Source of the DNA: Roseomonas sp.
GTDB taxonomy: Bacteria > Pseudomonadota > Alphaproteobacteria > Acetobacterales > Acetobacteraceae
DNA: 64,000 nt
Assembly: GCA_020249925.1 (NCBI GenBank)
Contig: JADCER010000008.1
Coordinates: forward strand, 1 to 64,000
Reading direction: 5' to 3'
The position numbers were made by a program, and so were the translations under genes. Of this stretch, positions 34,207-44,411 are shown one piece after another (position 1 is the first letter of the stretch; every line of letters begins with the position of its first letter). The notes beneath the pieces are model-generated. The model was not told where the DNA came from. It worked only from the letters and a program-made list of their open reading frames with translations, and searched no databases.

Positions 34207-36903
34207 TTACGCCGCCTTCGCCATCCCGCGCAGCACGTAATGCAGGATGCCGCCATTCTTGTAGTATTCCACCTCATCGGCGGTATCCACGCGGCAGAGC
34301 ACCTGGGTCTTCACCTGAGACCCATCGGCACGGGTGATGACAACATCCATCATCATGCGGGGCGAAAGCTTTTCCACGCCCAGGATGTCAATCTTCTCAT
34401 CGCCCGTCAGGCCAAGCGTCTGGCGGTTCTCGCCTTCCTTGAAGACCAGCGGCAGCACGCCCATGCCGACCAGGTTTGAACGATGGATACGCTCAAAACT
34501 TTCGGCAATCACGGCCTTGATGCCAAGCAGATAGGTGCCCTTCGCCGCCCAGTCGCGCGAAGACCCCGTGCCATATTCCTTGCCGCCAATCACCACCAGC
34601 GGCACGCCTTCATTCTTGTAGCGCATCGCCGTGGTGTAGATCGGCGCCACATCACCCGAAGGGTAATGCTTGGAAATGCCGCCTTCCACGCCGGGCACCA
34701 TTTCATTGCGGATACGCGGATTGGCGAAGGTGCCGCGCATCATCACCTGATGGTTGCCGCGCCGCGCGCCATAGCTGTTGAAATCCGCCTGACGCACCTG
34801 GTGTTCCAGCAGATATTCACCGGCCGGAGAGCTTTTGCGGATATTCCCCGCCGGCGAAATATGGTCGGTGGTGATCGAGTCCGCGAGCTGCGCCAGGATG
34901 CGCGCACCCTTCACATCCCCCACCGGCTTCGGATCGGCCGTCATGCCTTCGAAATACGGCGGGTTCTGCACATAGGTGCTGCCCGAATTCCAGCGATAGG
35001 TATCGCTGCCCGCCTCAACGCGAATGGCCTGCCATTGCGTCGGGCCCTTGAAGACATCGCCATAACGCTCCTGGAACATTTCACGCGTCACGGCGGCGTG
35101 AACCGTGTCGTTCACTTCCTTCTGCGTCGGCCAGATATCCTTCAGGTAAACCGGCTGGCCATCGCGGCCCGTGCCGATGGGTTCTTTCGTCAAATCCTTG
35201 CGGATCGTGCCAGCCAGCGCATAGGCCACCACCAGCGGGGGCGAGGCGAGGTAATTCGCGCGCACATTGGCATGCACGCGGCCTTCGAAATTGCGGTTGC
35301 CTGACAGCACCGAAACACCGACGAGCTTGTTGTTTTCAATGGCATCCACAATGGCATCCGGCAGCGGGCCGGAATTGCCGATGCAGGTAGTGCAGCCATA
35401 GCCGACGGTCTGGAAGCCAAGCGCATCCAGATGCGGCGTCAGCCCGGCCTTGTTCAGATATTCCGTCACCACCTGAGAGCCAGGCGCCAGCGAGGTCTTC
35501 ACCCAAGGCTTCGCCGTCAGGCCCTTTTCCACTGCCTTCTTCGCGACCAAGCCGGCTGCCACCAGCACATAGGGGTTGGAGGTATTGGTGCAGGAGGTAA
35601 TGGCGGCAATGACCACATCGCCATGGCCGAGGTCATAATTCGCCCCTTCCACCGGCACGCGCAGATCCGCCTGATCCCCCGGCACGCCCATGGTCCCGGC
35701 CGCAAGATCCTTCAGGAAGGCCGGCGCGGCGTTGCTGAGTGCGACCCGATCCTGCGGCCGCTTCGGCCCAGCCATGGAGGGTTCCACGGTGCTGAGATCA
35801 AGTTCCAGCGTATCGGTGAAGACTGGGTCAGGCATGCCTTCCTCACGGAACATGCCCTGCGCCTTCAAATAGTCGCGCGTCAGGTTGATGCGATGCTCAT
35901 CACGGCCAGACAGGCGCAGATATTCCAGCGTGGTGTCATCCACCGGGAAGAAGCCGCAAGTCGCGCCATATTCAGGCGCCATATTGCCGATGGTCGCACG
36001 ATCCGCGAGCGGCAGATGGGCCAGGCCAGGGCCGAAGAATTCAACGAATTTCCCGACCACGCCCTTCTTGCGCAGCATTTGCGTGACCGTCAGCACCAGA
36101 TCGGTCGCCGTCACACCTTCCTTCAAGGAACCGGTCAGCTTGAAGCCGATGACATCGGGGATCAGCATGGCAATCGGCTGGCCGAGCATGGCGGCTTCGG
36201 CTTCAATGCCGCCAACACCCCAGCCCAGCACGCCAAGGCCATTCACCATGGTGGTATGGCTATCCGTGCCATAGCAGGAATCGGGGAAGGCGAAGACTTC
36301 GCCCGTATCCGTCGCGGTCCAAACGACCTGTGCCAGATATTCCAGGTTCACCTGATGGCAGATGCCGGTGCCCGGCGGCACGACGCGGAAATTATTGAAG
36401 GCTTCCTGACCCCAGCGGAGGAATTCGTAACGCTCACCATTGCGTTCGAACTCGATATCCACATTCTGCTGAAGCGCATTGCCGGTGCCCGAGACATCCA
36501 CCATCACCGAATGGTCAATCACCAAATCCACAGGGACCAGCGGGTTCACCTTGCGCGGATCGCCACCCAGGCCCAGCAAGGCATCACGCATGGCGGCAAG
36601 GTCCACCACGGCGGGAACGCCCGTGAAATCCTGCAAAAGAATCCGCGCGGGGCGGAAGGGCACTTCCTTATCGGAACGGCCTTCCTTCACCCATTCGGCG
36701 ATCTTCTTCGCATCATCCACCGTATAGGAACGGCCATCTTCGAAGCGCAGCACATTTTCAAGCAGCACCTTGAGGCTATAGGGCAGGCGGGCGATGTCGC
36801 CGATGCTCTTCGCCGCCTCGGGCAGGCTGAAATAATGGTAGGTCTTGCCGTCCACGCTGAGCGTGCGACGGGTCTTCAGGCTGTCTTGCCCGATCATCCG
36901 CAT
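34207..36903 (-). CDS. acnA: Aconitate hydratase A
   Basis: The 898-residue enzyme interconverts citrate and isocitrate in the TCA cycle. The 4Fe-4S ligands are the Cys in [12 protein letters not shown] and the CxxC in [15 protein letters not shown]. Other signatures are [27 protein letters not shown], and in the swivel domain [13 protein letters not shown] and [16 protein letters not shown]. Length matches the AcnA/IRP group. GGAAGGG precedes the ATG. It ends at a hairpin terminator and is divergent from ccmA. Confidence 0.97.
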   Translation of the reverse strand: MRMIGQDSLKTRRTLSVDGKTYHYFSLPEAAKSIGDIARLPYSLKVLLENVLRFEDGRSYTVDDAKKIAEWVKEGRSDKEVPFRPARILLQDFTGVPAVVDLAAMRDALLGLGGDPRKVNPLVPVDLVIDHSVMVDVSGTGNALQQNVDIEFERNGERYEFLRWGQEAFNNFRVVPPGTGICHQVNLEYLAQVVWTATDTGEVFAFPDSCYGTDSHTTMVNGLGVLGWGVGGIEAEAAMLGQPIAMLIPDVIGFKLTGSLKEGVTATDLVLTVTQMLRKKGVVGKFVEFFGPGLAHLPLADRATIGNMAPEYGATCGFFPVDDTTLEYLRLSGRDEHRINLTRDYLKAQGMFREEGMPDPVFTDTLELDLSTVEPSMAGPKRPQDRVALSNAAPAFLKDLAAGTMGVPGDQADLRVPVEGANYDLGHGDVVIAAITSCTNTSNPYVLVAAGLVAKKAVEKGLTAKPWVKTSLAPGSQVVTEYLNKAGLTPHLDALGFQTVGYGCTTCIGNSGPLPDAIVDAIENNKLVGVSVLSGNRNFEGRVHANVRANYLASPPLVVAYALAGTIRKDLTKEPIGTGRDGQPVYLKDIWPTQKEVNDTVHAAVTREMFQERYGDVFKGPTQWQAIRVEAGSDTYRWNSGSTYVQNPPYFEGMTADPKPVGDVKGARILAQLADSITTDHISPAGNIRKSSPAGEYLLEHQVRQADFNSYGARRGNHQVMMRGTFANPRIRNEMVPGVEGGISKHYPSGDVAPIYTTAMRYKNEGVPLVVIGGKEYGTGSSRDWAAKGTYLLGIKAVIAESFERIHRSNLVGMGVLPLVFKEGENRQTLGLTGDEKIDILGVEKLSPRMMMDVVITRADGSQVKTQVLCRVDTADEVEYYKNGGILHYVLRGMAKAA

Positions 36904-37004
36904 GGTTGGTTACCCTTCCTCAAGCGCGCTGGCCTTGCGCGGCCGCGCTAATGCCGGCTTTAAAGCATGGAGACTGAATATGGTCCATTGGCGAGGAAAC
37001 GGAT

Positions 37005-37613
37005 TTGGCGGCGGGGCAACCCATTCTGGACGTGTTGGACCTTGCCTGCATCCGGGGTGACCGGGCGGTATTTGCGGGCCTGAGCTTCGCTGTGCCCGCA
37101 GGCGGCGCTTTGCTGCTGACCGGGGCCAATGGTGCGGGAAAATCAAGCTTGCTTCGCGTCATTGCCGGGCTGCTGCCGGCGGCGGGCGGTGACGTGCTGC
37201 TGGAAGGCAGACCCGCCCGCACCGACCCTGCCGGCCATGCGCTGAGGCTTCGTTATATCTCAAGCCAGGATGCCTTGAAGCCCGCGCTGACGGTGGCCGA
37301 AAACCTGGCCTTTTACGCGGCACTTTGGGGTGGCGAAGTGAGCCCGGCCTTGGAAGCGCTGGGCCTTGGCGCGCTGGCATCGCTGCCCGGGCGGGTGCTG
37401 TCCACCGGGCAAAGGCGGCGGCTCGCCCTGGCGCGGCTGGCCTTGGCGCCGGCGCGGCTTTGGCTGTTGGATGAACCAAGCCTTGGGCTGGATGCGGCCT
37501 CTGTCGCGCGGCTTGGCGATTTGATGGCGCGCCACCGGGCCGCCGGCGGCGCCATTCTGGCCGCGACCCATCTGCCCTTGCCGCTACCCGATGCGCGGGA
37601 GCTGAAGCTATGA
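37005..37613 (+). CDS. ccmA: Haem exporter ATPase CcmA
   Basis: A TTG start at 37005 follows GAGGAAA, giving 202 residues. Walker A is GANGAGKSS at 40-48, the signature region is VLSTGQRRRLALARL, and Walker B is LWLLDEPSLGLD, followed by the short CcmA C-terminus. With CcmB it powers release of CcmE-bound haem in cytochrome c maturation system I. It overlaps ccmB by 4 bases. The other ccm genes are not nearby. Confidence 0.92.
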   Translation: MAAGQPILDVLDLACIRGDRAVFAGLSFAVPAGGALLLTGANGAGKSSLLRVIAGLLPAAGGDVLLEGRPARTDPAGHALRLRYISSQDALKPALTVAENLAFYAALWGGEVSPALEALGLGALASLPGRVLSTGQRRRLALARLALAPARLWLLDEPSLGLDAASVARLGDLMARHRAAGGAILAATHLPLPLPDARELKL

Positions 37614-38284
37614 GCGGGGGCGTGTTTGGCGGGTTCCTCGCGGTGCTGGGCCGCGAATGGAAGCTCGCGCTGCGCCACCCATCCGATACCCTGGCCGCCG
37701 TGCTGTTCTTCGTGCTGGTGGCGGCCCTTTTCCCCTTCGGTGTCGGCCCTGCGCCTGAGACGCTTTCCCGCCTTGCCCCCGGCGCCCTGCTGGCCGCGGC
37801 ACTGCTCGCGGCACTTCTGCCGCTTGATCGGCTGTTCGGGGCGGAGGCTGAGGATGGCTCGCTTGATCAATTGCTGCTTTCCGGCCTGCCGCGCGGGGTG
37901 CTGGCGGCGGCCAAGGCGCTGGGCCATTGGCTGACCACGGGCGTGCCGCTGATTGCCGCAACACCCATCGCGGCGGCGATGCTGAACCTGCCGGTGGAAG
38001 CCTGGGGGGTCGCGATGATGGCCCTTGCATTGGCCACGGCGCTTTTGTCGCTGCTGGGTACTTTGGGCGCGGCGCTGACGCTTGGTGCTCGGCGCGGTGG
38101 CGTGCTGCTGCCCTTGCTGGTGCTGCCGCTTGCGATTCCAGCAGTGATTTTCGGCGCGGCAGCGATTGAAGCCGCCAGCGCCGGGCTTTCCGCTGCGCCC
38201 TTCCTGCTGCTGCTGGGCGCGGGAGTATCGCTGGCCGCGCCGCTCGCGCCCCTGGCAGCAGGGGCGGCGCTTGGGGGTGATTAG
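37610..38284 (+). CDS. ccmB: Haem exporter permease CcmB
   Basis: The 224-residue membrane protein has six predicted helices and the CcmB N-terminus GREWKLALRHPSDTLAAVLFFVLV, then the conserved LDRLFGAEAEDGSLDQLLLS loop. It partners CcmA. Its stop overlaps the convergent VOC-family stop by 4 bases, so there is no room for ccmC or ccmD here. Confidence 0.92.
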   Translation: MSGGVFGGFLAVLGREWKLALRHPSDTLAAVLFFVLVAALFPFGVGPAPETLSRLAPGALLAAALLAALLPLDRLFGAEAEDGSLDQLLLSGLPRGVLAAAKALGHWLTTGVPLIAATPIAAAMLNLPVEAWGVAMMALALATALLSLLGTLGAALTLGARRGGVLLPLLVLPLAIPAVIFGAAAIEAASAGLSAAPFLLLLGAGVSLAAPLAPLAAGAALGGD

Positions 38285-39165
38285 GCCGGCGGCATGGCCC
38301 AGACCGCGGCCTCATTCCCCGGTGCGTAGTAGTTATTGGTAATCGCCGCATTGCGATTGACCAGCGGGCGCATGAAAAGCGGGTGCGTCATGCTGCGGAT
38401 TTCATGTTCCACTTCAAACAGCACGCGCCCATCATTCGGGTCCACCACCTTGATGAAGCGATATTGATGCGCGCTGTCCTCACGCGAAATCAACCCGCGT
38501 TCATTAAGCCGATTATAGATCCCGCCGAAATCCACAAAGGCCAATTGAATGTGATGGCCATCAAAGGCGGGTTGCGGCTTGTCGGTTTCGCGGAAGATCA
38601 GGAATTGCTCCCGCGCCACGCGCACATAAAGCAGGCCATCGCGCATTGCCGTGCTGGTGCCGATGATCTGTTCATAAAACCGCGCCATGCCAGGCAGCGT
38701 GCCGGGTGCGACATCAAATTCAACATAGGGCATGCCAAGCGTGATGCGGCCAAGCTTATCCGCATCTGGCGCATGGCAGCGCATGCGATTGCCCCAGGGG
38801 CAGGTCACATCCACATGATCGGCGGCTTCGGCAAAGCTGTATTGCGTGCCTTCCAGCCAGCGCCGCGCACGATCCAACCGGTGCAATAGCTGTGCGCGAT
38901 CCGGCAGCACCAGCCCCACCGTGCCGCGCAGTACCTGCGCCGGGCCGGCCGGCAAATGGAATTGGCTGATGCCGACATTGGCCCACATATTGTCAATGCC
39001 GGTCATCAGATACGGGTCACGCGTCAGGCCAAGCGCGCTGATGTAGAAGGCGGTCGCCTTCAACTGATCTGGCACTTGCAGATTGACATGCTGCAATTCG
39101 ACAACATTGCCGAGGGATTCCTCTGTCCTATCCCAGGGGCAGGCGAGTTTCGGGGTGCCGTCCAT
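38281..39165 (-). CDS. VOC (glyoxalase/dioxygenase) family protein
   Basis: From ATG at 39165 (preceded by GGAGTGAAACA) the protein has 294 residues. It has two VOC modules, with NVVELQHVNLQVPDQLKATAFYISALG in the first and LGMPYVEFDVAPGTLPGMARFYEQIIGT in the second. Candidate metal ligands are the His in ELQHVN and Glu in YVEFDV, plus DGHHIQLAFVDF. The fold covers dioxygenases and lyases; substrate cannot be assigned. An upstream in-frame extension lacks homology. Confidence 0.8.
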   Translation of the reverse strand: MDGTPKLACPWDRTEESLGNVVELQHVNLQVPDQLKATAFYISALGLTRDPYLMTGIDNMWANVGISQFHLPAGPAQVLRGTVGLVLPDRAQLLHRLDRARRWLEGTQYSFAEAADHVDVTCPWGNRMRCHAPDADKLGRITLGMPYVEFDVAPGTLPGMARFYEQIIGTSTAMRDGLLYVRVAREQFLIFRETDKPQPAFDGHHIQLAFVDFGGIYNRLNERGLISREDSAHQYRFIKVVDPNDGRVLFEVEHEIRSMTHPLFMRPLVNRNAAITNNYYAPGNEAAVWAMPPA

Positions 39166-39301
39166 TGTTTCACTCCGTTTACTTGTTGCTATTTGCTGTC
39201 TTTGCCTAAGCGGCGGTGGGCTGAGGATGCCGGACCTGCCCTGGTCGTGCAACATCGCGAAGCATCGGCCCGGCGTGCTGCCGCTGCCCGAACCAAGCAA
39301 C

Positions 39302-40147
39302 CTACTTCGCCCGCGCCGCGATGAAGCCGCCGCCCGCGACCATCAATGTTGCCAGCGCAGCGCGCCAGGATGCCTCTCCCTCCCCGGCGGCGATCAGCAA
39401 AAGGGTTGAGGCGACCGGCACGGCATAGGCCAGCGTGCCAAGCAGCCGCGGGTCGCCGCGCTTCATCCCGATATCCCAGAGGAAAAAGGCCGCGCCGACC
39501 GGCCCAAGGCCAAGCATCACCACCGCCAGCCATTGCCGGGCATCCGGTGCCACGGTGGTCTCAAGGCCCAGATGCAGCACAGCGGCCAGCGCCGCCGTCG
39601 CCAGGCAGAAGCCTGCCACCGCCTCGGTCGGGATGCGGGCAAGCCGTGCCGTGCCGGCGGTGACGGAATAGACTGCCCAAACCACGGCGCAACCGGCCGC
39701 AGCGATAAAGCCGGGCAGTGCCTCTGGCGGAAAGGAGGCGCCGGGGCCGACAAGAAGGGCGCAGCCAGCGAAGCCGAGCGCCACGCCAGCAAGCCGCACA
39801 GGGCCAAGCGGCAGCCCGCGGATTGGCGCCGCCAGCAATACGATCAGCAGCGGCCAGAGATAGTTGATGAGATTCACTTCCAGCGCCGGCGCCAGCGCAA
39901 AGGCAAGGAAGTAGAGCGCGTGATAGCCAAATAGCCCGCCCACGCCATGCGCCCAGGCGAGTGGCCCCTGGCGCAGCGCCGCGGCCTGCCCCCGCGCCAG
40001 CACAACAGCCAGCCCAACCCCACCACCGATAGCGAAACCCATGGCGGTGAGCTGCAGCGGCGGGATGCCGGCAGCCAGCCGCGACAGCAAAGCGAGAAAC
40101 GCCCAAAGAATCAGCGCGCCGCAGCCAGCGAGCGTGGCGGGGGACAT
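39302..40147 (-). CDS. DMT-superfamily exporter (EamA domains)
   Basis: The 281-residue protein has ten TM helices in two EamA halves. Recognisable segments are ILWAFLALLSRLAAGIPPLQLTAMGFAIGG, GYHALYFLAFALAPALEVNLINYLWPLLIVLL and GLGPVGAAFFLWDIGMKRGD. This resembles the YddG-like aromatic amino acid exporters. The substrate is not certain. It lies between the VOC gene and the lyase gene, all on the minus strand. Confidence 0.85.
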   Translation of the reverse strand: MSPATLAGCGALILWAFLALLSRLAAGIPPLQLTAMGFAIGGGVGLAVVLARGQAAALRQGPLAWAHGVGGLFGYHALYFLAFALAPALEVNLINYLWPLLIVLLAAPIRGLPLGPVRLAGVALGFAGCALLVGPGASFPPEALPGFIAAAGCAVVWAVYSVTAGTARLARIPTEAVAGFCLATAALAAVLHLGLETTVAPDARQWLAVVMLGLGPVGAAFFLWDIGMKRGDPRLLGTLAYAVPVASTLLLIAAGEGEASWRAALATLMVAGGGFIAARAK

Positions 40148-40180
40148 GGCGCGGCCCTAATCCTAGGCAGCACCTTTAAC

Positions 40181-41143
40181 TTATTCCGCCGCCTTGGGCG
40201 CATAGCCCAGGCCGCCTTGGTATTTCTCGGCCGCTTCGGCGGGCAGGAATTCGGCTTCCATTGCGCGGATGCGGTCAAACCCCGCGAAGCCATGCAGATT
40301 GCCCATCGGGTGCTGCTTGAAGCGCGCATCATAGGCAGCTTCGGCCATGGGGCCTTCGGCCTTCAGCGTGGTCGCGAAATCATGGATCGCCATGATGGTG
40401 GCGCGCATCGCCGCCCCTGGCAGGATGCAAGCGCGAATGCCAATCGCGGCCATTTCTTCTGCCGAGAAGCGGGGCGAAATGCCAGTCATGTTGTAAAAAA
40501 CGGGGCCTTTCACCGCCTGGCAGATATGCGCGACTTCTGCCTTGTCCTTCGGGCCTTCCACGAAAGCGAGGTCCGCGCCCGCTTCCAAAAACGCATTGGC
40601 GCGGGTGATGGCTTCTTCCATGGAACCGCCATGCGCGCCGCGCGCATCGGTGCGCGCGATGATCACAAAATCCGGGTCCAGCGCATCGCGGGTTTTGCAG
40701 GCGGCGCGGATTTTCAGCACCGCTTCATCACGCGCAATCACTTCCCGCCCGGCCACATGGCCGCAGCGCTTGGGCGCCACCTGATCTTCCAGATGCAGCC
40801 CCGCCACACCGGCGCGGATATATTCTTCCACCGTGCGCACCACATTGATGGCATTGCCAAAACCCGTATCGGCATCGGCAATCAGTGGCGCGCGCACGGC
40901 GGATGCAATCAGCTTCGCATTCAGCGCCATCTCCGTCAGCGTAATCAGCCCCGCATCCGGCAGGCCGAGCAGGTTCAGCGAAGTGCCATAGCCCGACATG
41001 TACAGTGCCGGAAAACCCGCATGTTCCAGAATGCGGGCCGACATGGCGTTGAAGCAACCCGGCAGGATCAGCGGCGCGGGTTCCTTCAACAAAGTGCGCA
41101 AGCGTGTGGTGGCGCGGGCGGGGCTGGCTTGACCAAGGCGCAT
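40181..41143 (-). CDS. Isocitrate lyase/PEP mutase family lyase
   Basis: From ATG at 41143 (AAGGAAAA upstream) the protein has 320 residues. It has Mg-binding IADADTGFGN at 88-97 and the family catalytic KRCGH at 125-129, with HLEDQ just before it. The short length and lack of ICL inserts point to a methylisocitrate lyase, oxaloacetate decarboxylase or 2,3-dimethylmalate lyase type enzyme. It follows the nitroreductase by 11 bases, suggesting co-transcription. Confidence 0.85.
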   Translation of the reverse strand: MRLGQASPARATTRLRTLLKEPAPLILPGCFNAMSARILEHAGFPALYMSGYGTSLNLLGLPDAGLITLTEMALNAKLIASAVRAPLIADADTGFGNAINVVRTVEEYIRAGVAGLHLEDQVAPKRCGHVAGREVIARDEAVLKIRAACKTRDALDPDFVIIARTDARGAHGGSMEEAITRANAFLEAGADLAFVEGPKDKAEVAHICQAVKGPVFYNMTGISPRFSAEEMAAIGIRACILPGAAMRATIMAIHDFATTLKAEGPMAEAAYDARFKQHPMGNLHGFAGFDRIRAMEAEFLPAEAAEKYQGGLGYAPKAAE

Positions 41144-41154
41144 GAGCGTTTTCC

Positions 41155-41985
41155 TTATTTCAGCGGGAAGCCGAGGGAGCGCAGCGCGGCCTTCAGCCCA
41201 TCCCTTCCACGCAGCGCGCCAATGGTGCCGATGCGCGAAATCACGCGCTGCGACCAATTATCGGCGGCCATTTCATAGCGTTTGGAATAATCCGCGAGCT
41301 TTTCATCATAGGAAGCGCGCAACGCCTTTTCCTTGGCGGTGGAATAGGTTTCGTGATGCAGCACCGCTTCCTGCGACAAGCGCGGCTTCACGGCACTTTC
41401 CTTGCCGGGCGCGGCATAACCCACGCAAAGGCCAAAGACCGGGGCAGCGCCGGGCGGCAGACCAAGCATGGCAGCCACACGCGGCACATCATTGCGCAGC
41501 GCGCCGATATAAACCGTGGCGAGGCCCAGGCTTTCTGCCGCCACCACGGCGTTTTGTGCGGCGAGCCCGGCATCAATCGCTGCCACCAGGAAGGTTTCCA
41601 GGTAGGGCATGCCGGCCAGCGCAACACCTTCCTGCTCACCCAGGCGTTCATTGCGCGACACATCGGCGACGAAAACCAGGAAGATCGGGCATTGTTCGAT
41701 ATGCTTCTGCCCGCCTGCAATCGCCGCCAGCGCCTTGCGCTTTTCCGGATCATTCACCGAAACCGCGGACCAGGTTTGCAGATTGGATGATGTCGCCGCT
41801 GATTGTGCCGCTGCCATCAGCATTTCCAGCGTGCCAGCGGGCGGCGCATCCGCGCGATAGCCGCGCACGGAACGGTGCGAGAGCAGCAGCGAAATCGTCT
41901 CATTCCAAGGGCCGGCCTTCGGTTCGGCGCCGGCGCCGTAACGCGCTGTCAGGGCCGCCGGGGCCGGCAATTGCATGCCATCCAT
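41155..41985 (-). CDS. Nitroreductase family FMN oxidoreductase, NfsA/Frp type
   Basis: The 276-residue protein has the NfsA-like order: ETISLLLSHRSVRGYRADAPPAGTLE, then AAQSAATSSNLQTWSAVSV for FMN binding, ALRNDVPRVAAMLGLP and VFGLCVGYAAP. It is NADPH-dependent in known relatives and reduces nitro or quinone compounds. It is a different subfamily from the one at 18292-18987. Confidence 0.86.
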   Translation of the reverse strand: MDGMQLPAPAALTARYGAGAEPKAGPWNETISLLLSHRSVRGYRADAPPAGTLEMLMAAAQSAATSSNLQTWSAVSVNDPEKRKALAAIAGGQKHIEQCPIFLVFVADVSRNERLGEQEGVALAGMPYLETFLVAAIDAGLAAQNAVVAAESLGLATVYIGALRNDVPRVAAMLGLPPGAAPVFGLCVGYAAPGKESAVKPRLSQEAVLHHETYSTAKEKALRASYDEKLADYSKRYEMAADNWSQRVISRIGTIGALRGRDGLKAALRSLGFPLK

Positions 41986-42042
41986 GTGGGTATTCCTTTT
42001 CGATGATGGGGGAAGCCTAGGCCAGAATGGCGCGGTGGGAAA

Positions 42043-43398
42043 TCACCCTGTCTGGCGGTGCGTCGCCGCCGGGTGGGGTGCGGCCAGCAAAGGCCCAGCG
42101 CCAAAGAGTTTTTCGCGGTAGCTCCCCGGCGCATAGCCGCGCTTATAGCGCCCGCGTTCCTGCAAAGCCGGCACCAAAAGCCGCACCACATCTTCCAGGC
42201 ATTCCGGCGTGATTGTGCGCGAGAGGTTGAAGCCATCCACATCCGCCTGATCCACCCAGGCGATGAGTTCCTCGGCCACTTCTTGGACAGACCCAACGAT
42301 AGGCGGTTGGCGGCTGCCCAGCACCATGCGGTCCATCAGCGCGCGCTTGGTGGCGCGCGGTGCGGCGGCGCGGAGTGCCTCCACATTGGAACGGATGGCC
42401 TGACTTTGCCCGGCCTCCGGCAATTCCTCATCGGGGTCAAACCGCGCCAAATCTATGCCGAGTGAGGCCGAAGCATGCGCCAACGCGCCTTCAATGCTGG
42501 CATGCTGGCGATATTCGGCGAGCTTCGCCTCAGCCTCCGCCCGCGTGCGGCCAATGATCAGCGTGGCGCCGACAAAGACGCGGATCGGGCGCGGTGCGGC
42601 GCGGGCGCGCAAATCGGCGACCAGCTTCGCGACATGCGGCTTTGGTCCGCCATTCACAAAGACGCATTCGGCATGGCGCGCGGCAAAACCCCGCCCGCGA
42701 TCCGAAGCGCCAGCCTGATACAAAACCGGCGTGCGCTGCGGGGATGGTTCCACCAGATGCGGCGCATCCAGCCGATATTGCCGGCCTTCATGGCGAATGC
42801 GCTTCACGCGCGCGGGATCGGCATAGATGCCAGCGGCACGATCACGCTTCACCGCATCGGCGGCCCAGGATTCCTCCCAGAGCCGATAGACAATTTCCAT
42901 ATATTCATCGGCCAGATCATAGCGATCATCATGCGCCATTTGCCGATCCAACCCCATGGCGCGCGCCGCACTATCCAGATAGCCGGTCACGATATTCCAG
43001 CCGATGCGCCCCTGCGTCAGATGATCAAGCGTCGAAAAACGCCGCGCCAGCAGGGCCGGGCTTTCCCAAGCGAGGTTGCATGTCACGCCAAAGCCAAGGT
43101 TGCGCGTGGCCGCCGCCATGGCGGGCACAAGCAGCATGGGATCAAGCAGCGGCACCTGCACGGCATTCCTGATGGCCGCATCACCATTCCCGCCATGCAC
43201 ATCATAAATGCCCAAGACATCGGCCAGAAACAGCCCATCAAACAGGCCTTCTTCCAATAGCCGCGCCAGCCCCATCCAATAGTCAAGCGAAAGATAGTCA
43301 GCCGAGCGATCCCGCGGATGGGTCCACATGCCCTGCTGGATATGCCCCACACAGGCCATGTCAAAAGCATTGAAGCGAATTTCGCGCGGCATCGTCAC
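42043..43398 (-). CDS. LLM-class flavin monooxygenase, NtaA/SnaA/DszA type
   Basis: The 451-residue protein matches the long NtaA-like branch of bacterial luciferase relatives: GLFDGLFLADVLGIYD, AWESPALLARRFSTLDHLTQGRIGWNIVTGY, TPVLYQAGASDRG and FVGATLIIG. These enzymes oxidise sulfur- or nitrogen-containing organics with FMNH2. A GTG at 43398 overlaps the thioesterase stop (GTGA); ATG at 43392 is an alternative. The separate flavin reductase could be one of the nearby nitroreductases, but that is inference. Confidence 0.88.
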   Translation of the reverse strand: MTMPREIRFNAFDMACVGHIQQGMWTHPRDRSADYLSLDYWMGLARLLEEGLFDGLFLADVLGIYDVHGGNGDAAIRNAVQVPLLDPMLLVPAMAAATRNLGFGVTCNLAWESPALLARRFSTLDHLTQGRIGWNIVTGYLDSAARAMGLDRQMAHDDRYDLADEYMEIVYRLWEESWAADAVKRDRAAGIYADPARVKRIRHEGRQYRLDAPHLVEPSPQRTPVLYQAGASDRGRGFAARHAECVFVNGGPKPHVAKLVADLRARAAPRPIRVFVGATLIIGRTRAEAEAKLAEYRQHASIEGALAHASASLGIDLARFDPDEELPEAGQSQAIRSNVEALRAAAPRATKRALMDRMVLGSRQPPIVGSVQEVAEELIAWVDQADVDGFNLSRTITPECLEDVVRLLVPALQERGRYKRGYAPGSYREKLFGAGPLLAAPHPAATHRQTG

Positions 43399-44288
43399 AA
43401 CCCCAGCCCCGGCACCAGCAAGCCCTCCAACATCCGCCTTCTCTCAGGCGGGATCGCCACCGCCTTGCGCGCCTTGAGGTCAAAACTGACGCCCACCGCT
43501 TCCGCCGCCGCCACCGGCGCGCCAGTCACGCCATCATGCAGCAAATGCGTCCAGGTGGTGGTCTTCTCACCGAGCGCGCGGAGCCCGCTTCGGATCATCA
43601 GCAAATCGCCCATCCGCATCGGTTGCAGATAAACAAGCCGATATTCCAAGGCGGCGCTGCCAAGCCCTTCTTCCCGCGCGCCAAGCTCGGCCCCCGGAAA
43701 GCGCAGATTGGGCACGCCATCCCAAATGCGCGAGATCACCACATCCGGGCGCATCAGCCCGGCGCGATCACAATCCTCGGCACGGATGGCGCCGATATAG
43801 GCATCCGTCAGGCCCAAGGCGGCAGCGCCGGCGGCATCAGGCAGCGGGCGGATGGGATCAAAAGGCAGGCCCCGCGGCCCGGCGTGATCCGGCAGGGTGG
43901 TAGCCAGGCCGGCGATTTTCTCCTCCAGCCCCGCCGGCAGCGGCAGTTCAGCGCCCGAGGCCGGGTCCCGCAATTCAATATCCGAAACCAGCGCGGCCGA
44001 GGCCGCCCCCGTGCCGCTATTCCTGATTTCCACATAGGCGCGCAGCCTATCCCCACGCCTTTCGACAATGCCGCCGAAAATCGTAAAGGGCGTCCCCGCC
44101 GCCATTTCGCGCAAAAAGCGAATATGCTGATCCACCGGCACAAAAAACCCGCGATCCGGCGTGATGCCGAGCGCCAAAGCAAGCCAGGCCAGCCCATCCC
44201 CCGCCCGGGCAAGGTAATGGCGCACATTCATATGCCCCATCACATCGCATTCGCCGCTTTGCACGCTGCCCTTGCCGATCACGATCAT
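43395..44288 (-). CDS. Tandem hotdog thioesterase
   Basis: The 297-residue protein contains two hotdog domains. The first has the 4HBT signature VQSGECDVMGHMNVRHYL with the catalytic Asp/His region, and the second has LEYRLVYLQPMRMGDLLMIRSGL with TTTWTHLLHDGVTG. Double-hotdog forms occur in betainyl-CoA and related acyl-CoA thioesterases. It overlaps the downstream monooxygenase gene by 4 bases and is divergent from a second LLM oxidoreductase. Confidence 0.82.
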   Translation of the reverse strand: MIVIGKGSVQSGECDVMGHMNVRHYLARAGDGLAWLALALGITPDRGFFVPVDQHIRFLREMAAGTPFTIFGGIVERRGDRLRAYVEIRNSGTGAASAALVSDIELRDPASGAELPLPAGLEEKIAGLATTLPDHAGPRGLPFDPIRPLPDAAGAAALGLTDAYIGAIRAEDCDRAGLMRPDVVISRIWDGVPNLRFPGAELGAREEGLGSAALEYRLVYLQPMRMGDLLMIRSGLRALGEKTTTWTHLLHDGVTGAPVAAAEAVGVSFDLKARKAVAIPPERRRMLEGLLVPGLGL

Positions 44289-44411
44289 GGAATCACCCCT
44301 GGGAACCGTCCGCAGAACACCCTGCCCGGCCCCTCAACGCAAGCCGGCGGGGCTTGAGCCCGCCAGAACTTCGGCGCAGCATACCCAAAAGCAAAAGGAA
44401 GGAACCGCGCC